Below, piece by piece: positions 16,622 through 24,747 of a DNA stretch of 64,000 bases (within the stretch, counting starts at the first letter, position 1; each line of letters begins with the position of its first letter). A model generated the notes under the pieces. The model saw only the letters and a list, made by a program, of their open reading frames with translations, did no database searches and was not told where the DNA came from. The position numbers were made by a program, and so were the translations under genes. This DNA is from Paenibacillus albicereus (GTDB taxonomy: Bacteria > Bacillota > Bacilli > Paenibacillales > Paenibacillaceae): positions 3,868,001-3,932,000 of the forward strand of contig NZ_CP051428.1 in NCBI RefSeq assembly GCF_012676905.1. The letters run 5' to 3'.

Positions 16622-18517
16622 CTAGCGGTTCAGCAGGCTGCCGACGTACCGCAGCAGCTCGTTGGCGCTGGCGGGCGTGTAGCCATGCTCGTCGACGAGG
16701 CGCTTGGTCACCTCGTTCATGCGCTTGAGCTGGTTCTCGTCCGGCGTCTTCGTCGACGTCGTGATCTTGACGATGTCCTTGAGATCGGCGAACAGCTTCT
16801 TCTCGACCGCCTCGCGCAGCCGCTCGTGGCTCGTGTAGTCGAACTTGCGCCCTTTGCGCGAGTAGGACGAGATGCGGATGAGGATCTCCTCGCGGAACGC
16901 TTTTTTGGCATTTTCAGAGACGCCGATCTGCTCCTCGATGGAGCGCATGAGCCGCTCGTCGGGATCGAGCGCCTCGCCCGTGAGCGGGTCCTTGATCTTG
17001 GACCAGTTGCAGTACGCCTCGATGTTGTCGAGATAGTTCTCGAACAGCGTGCGCGCCGACTCCTCGAACGAATAGACGAACGCCTTCTGCACCTCGTTCT
17101 TGGCCAGCTGGTCGTATTCCTTGCGCGCCGCCGAGATGAAGTTTAAGTAACGCTCGCGCTCCTCCTTGGTGATCGAAGGATGCTGGTCGAGCCCGTCCTT
17201 GAGCGCCCGCAGCACGTCGAGCGCATTGATATGGTCCATCTCGCCCTTGATGAGGGCGCTGGAGATGCGGTTGATGACATAGCGGGGATCGATGCCCGAC
17301 ATGCCTTCTTCAAGGAACTCGTTCTGCATTTCCTTGAGGTCGGCGTCCTTGTAGCCCTCGACCTCCTCGCCGTCGTACATGCGCATCTTCTTGACGAGGT
17401 CCATGCCCTGCTTCTTGGACTCCTTGAGCCGGGTCAGGATCGAGAAGATGGCCGCCGTGCGCAGCGCGTGCGGCGCGATGTGCACATGGCGCAGATCGCT
17501 CTGGGCGATCAGCTTGCCGTAGATCTTCTCCTCCTCCGACACCCTCAGGTTGTACGGGATCGGCATGACGATCATCCTCGACTGCAGCGCCTCGTTCTTC
17601 TTGTTGGAGATGAACGACTTGTACTCGGACTCGTTCGTGTGCGCGACGATCAGCTCGTCGGCCGAGATGAGCGCGAACCGGCCGGCCTTGAACTGGCCTT
17701 CCTGCGTCAGCGACAGCAGGTTCCAGAGGAACTTCTCGTCGCACTTGAGCATTTCCTGGAACTCCATCAGGCCGCGGTTGGCCTTGTTGAGCTCGCCGTC
17801 GAACCGGTAGGCGCGCGGATCGGACTCCGAGCCGTACTCCGTGATCGTCGAGAAGTCGATGCTGCCGGTCAGGTCGGCGATGTCCTGCGACTTCGGATCC
17901 GACGGGCTGAACGTGCCGATGCCGACCCGGTTGTCCTCCGACAGGAACACCCGCTCGATCTGCACGTTCTCGATGTCGTTCTCGAACTCGCTCTTCAGCC
18001 GCAGCTGGCAGTGCGGGCACAGGTTGCCCTCGATGCGCACGCCGAGCTCCTTCTCCAGCTCCGGCCGCAGCTCATGCGGGATCAGGTGGAGCGGATCCTC
18101 GTGCATCGGGCAGCCCTTGATCGCGTAGACCGCTCCCTGGTCCGTGCGCGAGAACTTCTCCAGCCCTTTCTTGAGCATCGTGACGATCGTCGACTTGCCG
18201 CCGCTGACCGGACCCATGAGCAGGAGGATCCGCTTGCGCACGTCCAGCCGCCGCGCCGCCGAGTGGAAATATTCCTCCATCAGCTTCTCGACCGCCCGGT
18301 CGAGGCCGAAAATCTCCTGCTCGAAGAACTTGTAGCTCTTCTGTCCGTGCTTCTCCTCGATGCCGTGCGACTTGATCATCTCGTACACCCGCGCATGCGC
18401 CGTCATCGCCGGAGCCGGATCGTTCCGCAGCAGCTCGATGTACTCTTTGAACGTCCCCGTCCAGGCGAGCCGCTCGCCCTCCGACTTGTATTCCGCGATC
18501 CGTTTGAAAATATCCAT
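16622..18517 (-). CDS. prkA: PrkA serine protein kinase / AAA protein
   Basis: 631 residues, the expected family length. The Walker A motif GPVSGGKST is at residues 102-110 in an AAA module, followed by 'CPHCQLRLKSEFEND' and the long C-terminal PrkA domain that ends 'NELLRYVGSLLNR'. B. subtilis PrkA is a sporulation-stage protein made in the mother cell, described as a kinase and also as a Lon-like protease. GGGAGGAGG precedes the ATG. In many Bacillales yhbH follows prkA; here it does not, and spoVR is absent from the window. No clear sigma-E promoter could be read by eye. Confidence 0.95.
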   Translation of the reverse strand: MDIFKRIAEYKSEGERLAWTGTFKEYIELLRNDPAPAMTAHARVYEMIKSHGIEEKHGQKSYKFFEQEIFGLDRAVEKLMEEYFHSAARRLDVRKRILLLMGPVSGGKSTIVTMLKKGLEKFSRTDQGAVYAIKGCPMHEDPLHLIPHELRPELEKELGVRIEGNLCPHCQLRLKSEFENDIENVQIERVFLSEDNRVGIGTFSPSDPKSQDIADLTGSIDFSTITEYGSESDPRAYRFDGELNKANRGLMEFQEMLKCDEKFLWNLLSLTQEGQFKAGRFALISADELIVAHTNESEYKSFISNKKNEALQSRMIVMPIPYNLRVSEEEKIYGKLIAQSDLRHVHIAPHALRTAAIFSILTRLKESKKQGMDLVKKMRMYDGEEVEGYKDADLKEMQNEFLEEGMSGIDPRYVINRISSALIKGEMDHINALDVLRALKDGLDQHPSITKEERERYLNFISAARKEYDQLAKNEVQKAFVYSFEESARTLFENYLDNIEAYCNWSKIKDPLTGEALDPDERLMRSIEEQIGVSENAKKAFREEILIRISSYSRKGRKFDYTSHERLREAVEKKLFADLKDIVKITTSTKTPDENQLKRMNEVTKRLVDEHGYTPASANELLRYVGSLLNR

Positions 18518-18677
18518 GCTGCGCCTCCTCCCATTCCTTCCGCGTCAAGACCCTCGCCGTCCGCTTCGCCCAGGCTGTATCTCTGCTTCCCACTCCTGAA
18601 TAGCATCGTATTCGAAGTATTAAAGCCTATGCGGAGGAGAGCGATAACTTGACCGGAAATTTGGAGTCGGACAAGAT

Positions 18678-18706
18678 TTGCCAGACCTCCGGCGATCTCC
18701 TATAAT
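18678..18706 (+). promoter_or_regulatory. SigA-type promoter of the DUF2161 gene
   Basis: -35 TTGCCA (18678-18683), 17-bp spacer, -10 TATAAT (18701-18706), 60 bp before the start codon. Confidence 0.8.
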
Positions 18707-18765
18707 GGACGGAATGAGAACGCCTGTGCCGGTGGCGCGGCGGGCAGCGGGGAGGCCGAAAAGGC

Positions 18766-19518
18766 ATGGCGGTGAAGGAGGAAGCGGAGCTGTACGGGCC
18801 GGTGAAGGCCTATCTGGAGGCGCGGGGCTACGAGGTCAAGGGCGAGGTGCTGAGCTGCGACCTGGTGGCGGTCCGGCCGGACGGCGACACCGTGATCGTA
18901 GAGATGAAAAAGACGTTCACGCTCGCGCTGCTGCTGCAGGGCGTCCAGCGGCTGCCCATCGCGGACAAGGTGCTGCTCGCCGTCGAGCGCAACCGCTCCC
19001 GCAAGGGCGCGGTCAACCAGCGCTTCGGCGAGCTGGCGGAGCTGTGCCGCATGCTCGGGCTCGGGCTCATGACGATCACCTTCTACAAGACCAAGTCTCC
19101 GGTGCTGGAGCTGCTCTGCGAGCCCGGCGACGCCCCGCTGCGCGGCAGGCGGCCTTCGCGGGAGCGGCGGCTGCTGCAGGAGTTCCGCGAGCGCAGCGGC
19201 GACTACAACGTCGGCGGCAGCGGGCGCGTCCGGGGCAGCCGGATCATGACCGCCTACCGCGAAAAAGCGCTCCGCCTCGCCTGGGCTCTCCAGGCGCACG
19301 GAGCGCTGTCGCCGGCCCGCGCGCGCGAGCTGACCGGCGTCGCCAAGTCCGGCGAGTTCCTGCGGGCGAACTACTATGGCTGGTTCGCCAAGGTGGAGCG
19401 CGGCGTCTACCGGCTGCTGCCCGCCGGCGAGGCCGCCCTCGCGGAGCATGCCGCCGTCATCGACGGCTGGCAGCTTCAGCCGGGCGCGGCGGCGGCCGAA
19501 GAGGGCGAGCCGCATTAA
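18766..19518 (+). CDS. DUF2161 family protein with PD-(D/E)XK-like nuclease fold
   Basis: 250 residues. The N-terminal 'EAELYGPVKAYLEARGYEV', 'DLVAVRPDGDTVIVEMKK' pattern gives the D...ExK catalytic arrangement of the PD-(D/E)XK fold; the C-terminal part ('RLAWALQAHGALSPARARELTGV') looks like a winged-helix-type DNA-binding unit. Members of DUF2161 are annotated as possible phosphodiesterases; no substrate is established. GGGGAGG lies ten bases upstream and a good promoter further up. It is convergent with the next gene, with a 16-bp hairpin between them. Confidence 0.75.
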   Translation: MAVKEEAELYGPVKAYLEARGYEVKGEVLSCDLVAVRPDGDTVIVEMKKTFTLALLLQGVQRLPIADKVLLAVERNRSRKGAVNQRFGELAELCRMLGLGLMTITFYKTKSPVLELLCEPGDAPLRGRRPSRERRLLQEFRERSGDYNVGGSGRVRGSRIMTAYREKALRLAWALQAHGALSPARARELTGVAKSGEFLRANYYGWFAKVERGVYRLLPAGEAALAEHAAVIDGWQLQPGAAAAEEGEPH

Positions 19519-19598
19519 GGCGCGTGCTCACGCCTTGCGCCCGGGCTATGAGGCGAGGCGTTTCCTCGCCCAGCCCCGATCGGGCTCGCTCGCGCCGG

Positions 19599-19635
19599 CC
19601 GCGATCAGGCGAGGGGGCTCCTCGCCTGATCGCGG
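19599..19635. terminator. Perfect 16-bp hairpin between convergent genes
   Basis: CCGCGATCAGGCGAGG (19599-19614) and its exact complement CCTCGCCTGATCGCGG (19620-19635) with a 5-base loop. There is no T-run on either strand, so it may be a transcription or mRNA-end barrier rather than a classic terminator. Confidence 0.6.
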
Positions 19636-19640
19636 GCCGC

Positions 19641-20759
19641 TCAGCTCCGCGCCGTGAACTCGCGCATCGCCCCGGCGAGCCCGCTCAGCGCCAGCGCCAG
19701 CTGCGCGCCGCTCGCGGCTCCGGCGGCGAGCCGCGCCGCGCCGGAGTCCGGCGCCTCTGCGAAGCCCGCGCCGGCGACCCCGATGCGCAGCCCGCGCAGC
19801 CGGGCCGCGCGCTGCAGGGCGCGCGCGTCCAGCCCCTCGGGCAGCAGCAGCTCCACCGCCGCGCCGCGCGGATCTCGCCGCCAGCGCAGCCCGGCCGGCA
19901 TGGAGGCGGCGCCCAGCGCCTCCTCCAGCTCCCGCAGCGCCGCTTCGCACGCCGCTGCCGCCGCGGCGCGGCGCGGCTCCAGCTCGCCCAGGCCGAGCAG
20001 CTCCTCCAGCACGAGCAGCTCCCATCCGCTCGCCGCGCCGGCGCGCCGCTGCTGCTCGCGCACCCGCCGCAGCAGCTCCGGCGGCCCGCTCGCCCAGGCC
20101 GCGCCGAGACCCGGCGCGCCGCTCGCGAGCGAGCCGACGGCGATGCGCCGAGCGGACGGCCCGAGAGCCGCTCGCCGCCCGCCCTTCCCTTCCGCATCCA
20201 TCGGCGCCCGCCAAGACCAGGCGCTGTCCGGCCTCAGCTCGACCTGCCAGTCGTCCGCCCCGTCCTCTTCCGCAAGGTGCCGCTCGTCGCTCAACTTCAG
20301 CCGCCCGCTCTCCCTGCCTGGCCCCTGCTCCCCGCGCTCCCGCTCTACGCGCGTGCTTCCCCTATCTTGCTGTTCCGGCTCTATTCCCTCCCAATCCGCT
20401 TCGTTCCGTCTCGGCTGGCGCCTCTCTGCGCCGGGCTCCTTGCTCTCCCGACCCGCTTCGCCCCGCTCCCGGTCCGCCGGCCGGAGCCTGCCGCATCCCG
20501 GTCCCAGCGCCCTCCGGATCAGCTCCAGCGCGGCTTGCGGGCTCGAGGCGACAACGATGCCCTCGCCCGGCCGCGCCGTCTCCTCGGCGCCGAGCCCCTG
20601 CTGCAACAGCGCGGCCAGCCGCCGTCCGGCCTCCTCGCCTGCGGACGGCTCCTCCCGCGCCAGCGTCCGCCTCGCTGCCTCAAGCACTTCGCTGTCCGAA
20701 TACAGGCGCAGCGCTTCCCCCGGCCGATCCAGCGCCACGATGCCTCTTTCCTTCGCCAC
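19641..20759 (-). CDS. Aminotransferase-fold (MocR-like) protein lacking the PLP lysine
   Basis: 372 residues from a GTG start with GGAGGAGG upstream. Several segments line up with the class I aminotransferase domain of MocR regulators: 'IVVASSPQAALELI' (68-81) with the usual VTSGAQQALDLI, 'LAEEDGADDWQVE' (162-174) with the EDDYDSEF strand, 'GSLASGAPGLGAAW' (209-222) with GSFSKTLAPGLRLGW, and 'PPELLRRVREQQ' after it. The lysine that carries PLP is missing, and residues 90-155, where substrate motifs should be, are charged low-complexity sequence. There is no N-terminal helix-turn-helix. Third-base G/C bias supports translation. It may be a pseudoenzyme or a decaying gene; the family call is from short motif alignments by eye. 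Confidence 0.5.
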   Translation of the reverse strand: MAKERGIVALDRPGEALRLYSDSEVLEAARRTLAREEPSAGEEAGRRLAALLQQGLGAEETARPGEGIVVASSPQAALELIRRALGPGCGRLRPADRERGEAGRESKEPGAERRQPRRNEADWEGIEPEQQDRGSTRVERERGEQGPGRESGRLKLSDERHLAEEDGADDWQVELRPDSAWSWRAPMDAEGKGGRRAALGPSARRIAVGSLASGAPGLGAAWASGPPELLRRVREQQRRAGAASGWELLVLEELLGLGELEPRRAAAAAACEAALRELEEALGAASMPAGLRWRRDPRGAAVELLLPEGLDARALQRAARLRGLRIGVAGAGFAEAPDSGAARLAAGAASGAQLALALSGLAGAMREFTARS

Positions 20760-20808
20760 GGCTCATCCGCCTCCTCCTTCTTCGCCCGATCCCATCCGCG
20801 CCAAAAAA

Positions 20809-20840
20809 ACGTCTCCGAAGCATATATGCTTCGGAGACGT
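20809..20840 (-). terminator. Terminator after the first SBP gene
   Basis: A 32-nt perfect palindrome, arms ACGTCTCCGAAGCATA / TATGCTTCGGAGACGT, followed on the minus strand by seven Ts. Confidence 0.93.
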
Positions 20841-20853
20841 TCCTTAGAACCGC

Positions 20854-22182
20854 TTATTTCTTCGCCATGCTGGTCCACTTGGACTCGATGTTCTTCAGCA
20901 GGCCAGCCTTGTCGACCTTGCCGGCGACATACGCCTGCATCTCCGCTCCCACTTCCTGCGGCAGCCCTTCCGGCATCTGATTGAAGTACCAGCCGGACGT
21001 CTTGTTGTCCTTGGAGTACGCCATGATGTCGGTCGCGATCGCGCCGAGCACCTTCTCGTCGGTCACCTCGATCGACTTGAGCGCCGGGATGAACTTGAAT
21101 TCCTCGACGATGTAGCGCTTGCCCGTCTCGGAGGTCGCCAGCCAGGCGAGGAACTCCTTGGCCGCTTCCTTGTTCTTGGAGTTCTTGTTGACCGCCCAGT
21201 TGTTCGGCACGCCGACCATGATGTTGCCGCTCTTCTCGCTGTCGTCGATCGGCATCGGCAGCACGCCGATGTTCATGTCCGGGGTGATGCCGTCGATCTG
21301 CACCTGCGTCCAGTTGCCCTGCTGCATCATCGCCGTCTTGCCGCTGGCGAACAGCGTCACCTGCGTGTTGTAGTCGGTCGTCAGCGGGTTCTTGTTGCTG
21401 TACTTCATCGTCAGGTCGAACAGGTCGAACCACTTCTCGACGACCGGGTTGCCGGCGAGGCCGCCCTTGCCCTCGTTGAGGCCCTGGATCAGCGCCGCAG
21501 GATCGTCCTGGTCGGCGAGCGCTACGTTGAACAGGTGGTTGCCGAGCACCCACCACTCCTGATAGCCGTTGGAGAACGGCGTGATGCCAGCGTCCTGCAG
21601 CTTCTTGGCAGCCGCGTCAAGCTCCGTGAGCGTCTTCGGCAGCTCGGTGATGCCCGCCTGTTCGAACAGGTCCTTGTTGTAGATGTAGCCGTAGCCCTCG
21701 ATGCCGATCGGCATGCCGTACATCTTGCCGTCGCGGCTGATCGGCTCCTTCGCCGTATCGAGCACGTCGCTCACCCAAGGCTGGTCGGACAGGTCCTCCA
21801 TCTTGTCGATCCACGTCGTCAGCTCGGCGTTGCCGCCGTTGTTGAAGATATCCGGCTCCTGGCCGGAGGCGAACTTCGCCTTCAGGCCCGCGCCGTAGTC
21901 CGCGCCTCCACCCATCGTCTCGATGTTCAGCGTGACGTTCGGATGCTCCTTTTCGTAGTCCGCTTTCAGGCGGTTCATCGCATCGGCGATCTCGACTTTA
22001 TATTGGAAGATATTGAGCGTGACCTTCTCGCCGCTGCCGGAGTCCGTGCCGGAGCCGGCGTTCGTCGCCGTATTCGCCGGAGCTTCGTTGCCGCCGGAGC
22101 CGCTGTTGCCGGAAGTGCTGCAGCCAGCCGCCAGGCTGAGCGCCAGGCCTGCGGACAAGATGGTGACCATCGATTTTTTCAT
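20854..22182 (-). CDS. Sugar ABC transporter substrate-binding lipoprotein, paralogue 1
   Basis: 442 residues: lipoprotein signal with lipobox SLAAGC, Ser/Gly/Asn linker, then a CUT1 SBP fold ('VTLNIFQYKVEIADAMNRLK', 'GQEPDIFNNGGNAELTTWI', 'GKTAMMQQGNWTQ'). It is closely similar along its whole length to the next gene upstream, so the pair arose by tandem duplication. It has its own promoter-operator and terminator, so the two binding proteins can be expressed apart from each other and from the permeases. AAGGAGG precedes the ATG. Ligand unknown. Confidence 0.93.
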   Translation of the reverse strand: MKKSMVTILSAGLALSLAAGCSTSGNSGSGGNEAPANTATNAGSGTDSGSGEKVTLNIFQYKVEIADAMNRLKADYEKEHPNVTLNIETMGGGADYGAGLKAKFASGQEPDIFNNGGNAELTTWIDKMEDLSDQPWVSDVLDTAKEPISRDGKMYGMPIGIEGYGYIYNKDLFEQAGITELPKTLTELDAAAKKLQDAGITPFSNGYQEWWVLGNHLFNVALADQDDPAALIQGLNEGKGGLAGNPVVEKWFDLFDLTMKYSNKNPLTTDYNTQVTLFASGKTAMMQQGNWTQVQIDGITPDMNIGVLPMPIDDSEKSGNIMVGVPNNWAVNKNSKNKEAAKEFLAWLATSETGKRYIVEEFKFIPALKSIEVTDEKVLGAIATDIMAYSKDNKTSGWYFNQMPEGLPQEVGAEMQAYVAGKVDKAGLLKNIESKWTSMAKK

Positions 22183-22281
22183 TCGGTTTTCCTCCTTGGA
22201 TAATGACCCTCGTTCTGATCTTGCAAGCGCTTAACCTTTATCGAACTATCGTTCTCCTGGGCTTCCCCTCGGAACAATCTC

Positions 22282-22349
22282 AGTATACCTTCCGCCATGC
22301 AAACGCTACCACCGAGGATGTTGAACAAAAAGGGGGAAAATATTGATGC
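22282..22349 (-). promoter_or_regulatory. Promoter and operator element (copy a) of SBP paralogue 1
   Basis: On the minus strand, -10 TATACT (22282-22287) with no good -35. Instead, 16 bp upstream begins a 46-bp element (22304-22349) containing CCACCGAGGATG and AAAATATTGATGC that recurs at the two other promoters of this locus at nearly the same distance. It is a likely binding site of the AraC-type response regulator encoded nearby; the binding is inferred. Confidence 0.65.
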
Positions 22350-22377
22350 CGGATATCCGGATCAATATTTTCCCCCT
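22331..22377 (-). terminator. Terminator of SBP paralogue 2, overlapping operator copy a
   Basis: Arms AGGGGGAAAATATTGAT (22331-22347) and ATCAATATTTTCCCCCT (22361-22377) with an inner CCGGATATCCGG; on the minus strand TTTTTG follows. One arm is part of the operator of the next gene. Confidence 0.85.
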
Positions 22378-22391
22378 GCGGGTTGACACGC

Positions 22392-23693
22392 TTACTTGGC
22401 GAAGTTGCTCCATTTGTTCTGGATGTTCGTCAGCATCTGTTCCTTGCTCGACTTGCCGGCGACATACGCCTGCATTTCAGCGCCGACTTCCTGCGGCAGC
22501 CCTTCCGGCATCTGGTTGAAGTACCAGCCGGATGTCTTGCCGTCCTGGGAGAAGGTCATGATCTCGTTCGCGATCGCGCCGAGCACCTTCTCGTCGGTCA
22601 CCTCGACCGACTTCAGCGCCGGGATGAACTTGAACTCCTCGACGGTGTAGCGCTTGCCCGTCTCGCTCGTCGCGAGCCAGTTGAGGAAGTCCTTGGCGGC
22701 TTCCTTGTTTTTGGAATTCTTGTTGACGACCCAGTAGTTCGGCACGCCGACGAAGATGTTGCCGCTCTTCTCGCTGTCGTTGATCGGCATCGGCAGGATG
22801 CCGACGTTCATGTCCGGCGTGATGCCGTCGATCTGCACCTGCGTCCAGTTGCCTTGCTGCATCATCGCCGCCTTGCCGCTCGCGAACAGCGTCACTTGCG
22901 TGTTGTAGTCCGTCGTCAGCGGGTTCTTGTTGCTGTTCTGGATCATGAGGTCGAACAGGTTGAACCATTCGCCCACGACCTTGTTGCTCGCCAGATCGCC
23001 CTTCTGCTCGTTCATCGACTGGATGAACGCGGCCGGGTCGTCCTGGTTCGCCAGCGCGACGTTGAACGTGTGGTTGCCGAGGATCCACCATTCCTGATAG
23101 CCGTTCGCGAATGGCGTGATGTTCGCCGCCTTGAGCTTCTCGACGGCCGCCTTCAGCTCCGTGAGCGTCTTCGGAGGCGTATCGATGCCCGCTTGCGCGA
23201 ACAGGTCCTTGTTGTACAGCAGGCCGTAGCCTTCGATGCCCATCGGCAGGCCGTAGTTCTTGCCGTCGCGCGTGATGCCTTCCTTGGCCGTGTCGATGAC
23301 GTCGGACTGCCAAGCCTCGCCGCTCAGGTCCTCCAGCTTGTCCATCCACGTCGTCAGGTCGGCATTGCCGCCGTTGTTGAAGATATCCGGCTCCTGGCCG
23401 GAGGCGAATTTCGCCTTCAGGCCCGCGCCGTAGTCCGCGCCGCCGCCCATCGTCTCGATGTTCAGCGTGACGTTCGGATTCTCCTTCTCGTAGTCCGCCT
23501 TCAGGCGGTTCATCGCGTCGGCGATCTCTACCTTGAACTGGAAGACGTTCAGCGTCACTTTCTCGCCGCTGCCCGCGTTTCCTCCGTTCGTGGCCGCCTC
23601 GTTGCCGGCGCCTCCGTTGTTGGACGTGCTGCAGCCGGCCAGCATGGCGATGGCTACGCCCGCGGATACCGCGGCCATCAAGCTCTTTTTCAT
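22392..23693 (-). CDS. Sugar ABC transporter substrate-binding lipoprotein, paralogue 2
   Basis: 433 residues with lipobox MLAGC and the same CUT1 SBP architecture as paralogue 1; most blocks are identical or conservative ('ADYGAGLKAKFASGQEPDIF', 'PDMNVGILPMPINDSEKSG'). It lies directly after the permease genes in transcription order, so it is probably the original partner, and paralogue 1 the copy. Own promoter-operator (copy b) and terminator. AAAGGGG precedes the ATG with about ten bases spacing. Differences are scattered, leaving open a changed ligand. Confidence 0.93.
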   Translation of the reverse strand: MKKSLMAAVSAGVAIAMLAGCSTSNNGGAGNEAATNGGNAGSGEKVTLNVFQFKVEIADAMNRLKADYEKENPNVTLNIETMGGGADYGAGLKAKFASGQEPDIFNNGGNADLTTWMDKLEDLSGEAWQSDVIDTAKEGITRDGKNYGLPMGIEGYGLLYNKDLFAQAGIDTPPKTLTELKAAVEKLKAANITPFANGYQEWWILGNHTFNVALANQDDPAAFIQSMNEQKGDLASNKVVGEWFNLFDLMIQNSNKNPLTTDYNTQVTLFASGKAAMMQQGNWTQVQIDGITPDMNVGILPMPINDSEKSGNIFVGVPNYWVVNKNSKNKEAAKDFLNWLATSETGKRYTVEEFKFIPALKSVEVTDEKVLGAIANEIMTFSQDGKTSGWYFNQMPEGLPQEVGAEMQAYVAGKSSKEQMLTNIQNKWSNFAK

Positions 23694-23782
23694 CTTGTAC
23701 AGTCCCCTTTCCTATCCTTGCTCCCCTTAGTATGCCAATGATTCCGCATCGGATGCGGGAGCATCTCTGCTTTATATCTCAA

Positions 23783-23849
23783 ATTATAAGGGTTTCGCGC
23801 AAACGTTGGCACTGACGATATTGCGGCAAAAGGGGGAGGATATTGACCT
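23783..23849 (-). promoter_or_regulatory. Promoter and operator element (copy b) of SBP paralogue 2
   Basis: -10 TATAAT on the minus strand (23783-23788), no matching -35, and a diverged copy of the operator element at 23804-23849 (GCACTGACGATATTG, AGGGGGAGGATATTGACC), 15 bp upstream of the -10. Confidence 0.55.
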
Positions 23850-23879
23850 CGCGCAAGCGCGGATCAACATCCTCCCCCT
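23831..23879 (-). terminator. Terminator of the permease genes, overlapping operator copy b
   Basis: Arms AGGGGGAGGATATTGACC (23831-23848) and GGATCAACATCCTCCCCCT (23861-23879) with one or two mismatches, and TTTTG following on the minus strand. Confidence 0.75.
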
Positions 23880-23916
23880 CGGGGAAGCGTCTCTTGAAAG
23901 GGGCTTTATTCGCCGA

Positions 23917-24747
23917 TCAGCCCTTCACCGAGCCGGCCGTAATGCCCTCGATGATATGGCGCTGCAGCGTCAGGAAGAAGATCAGGATCGGCAGCACGCC
24001 CATGACGAGGCCTGCGAGCGCCAGGTCCCATTGCTTCGTATACTGGCCGAAGAACGAATACGTGGACAGCGGGATCGTCCGGTTCGCTTCGCCGAGAATC
24101 AGGTTCGGCAGCAGGAAGTCGTTCCAGATCCACAGGCTGTTCAGAATGATGATCGTCGCCGTCATCGGCTTGAGCAGCGGGAAGACGATCCGCCAGAAGA
24201 CGCCGTAAGGCGTGCAGCCGTCGACCGTCGCCGACTCCTCGATCTCAAGCGGAATCGACTTGACGAAGCCATGGTAGAGGAAGATCGTGAGCGACGAGCC
24301 GAAGCCCATGTAGCACACCCACAGCCCCCAGATGCTGTTCGTCAGGCCGAACGACGCCGTCACCTTCATGAGCGGAATCATGATCGACTGGAACGGGATG
24401 ACCATCGCCGCGACGAACACCATGAACAGGATGTTGTTGTACTTGGACGGATGGCGGACCATCCGGTAGGCGCACATCGAGCAGATGATCGCCAGGCCGA
24501 TGATGCTCGTCAGCGTGATGAGGAACGAGTTGGCGAACGACGCCGGGAAGTTCATGATGTCCCAGGCCCGGGTGAAGTTGTCGAACGTCCACGGATTCGG
24601 CAGCGCGGCCGAGTCGAGCAGGATGTCCGCGTACTTCTTCAGCGAGTTGCTGACGAGGAAGTAGAACGGCACGAGGAAGATCAGCGCGACGAGCACCGCA
24701 AGGATTTCCAGGACGAGCGTCGACCAGCGATAGCGGCTGTTTTCCAT
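23917..24747 (-). CDS. Sugar ABC transporter permease, MalG type
   Basis: 276 residues, six membrane segments, EAA loop 'PLEIEESATVDGCTPYGVFW'. The ATG overlaps the stop of the MalF-type gene by one base (TGATG), so the two permeases are translationally coupled and this start is fixed; longer in-frame extension into the neighbouring gene is spurious. It works with the adjacent MalF-type permease and one or both SBPs; no ATPase gene is present. Confidence 0.93.
   Translation of the reverse strand: MENSRYRWSTLVLEILAVLVALIFLVPFYFLVSNSLKKYADILLDSAALPNPWTFDNFTRAWDIMNFPASFANSFLITLTSIIGLAIICSMCAYRMVRHPSKYNNILFMVFVAAMVIPFQSIMIPLMKVTASFGLTNSIWGLWVCYMGFGSSLTIFLYHGFVKSIPLEIEESATVDGCTPYGVFWRIVFPLLKPMTATIIILNSLWIWNDFLLPNLILGEANRTIPLSTYSFFGQYTKQWDLALAGLVMGVLPILIFFLTLQRHIIEGITAGSVKG

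Noticed and set aside
16906-18652. Long plus-strand frames opposite prkA
   Set aside because: Antisense shadows; prkA has intact motifs and normal length.
22210-22240. cre site near TTGCAAGCGCTTAAC upstream of SBP paralogue 1
   Set aside because: The core AAGCGCTT fits, but two outer consensus positions fail on both strands and it lies downstream of the -10, so evidence is too thin to annotate.
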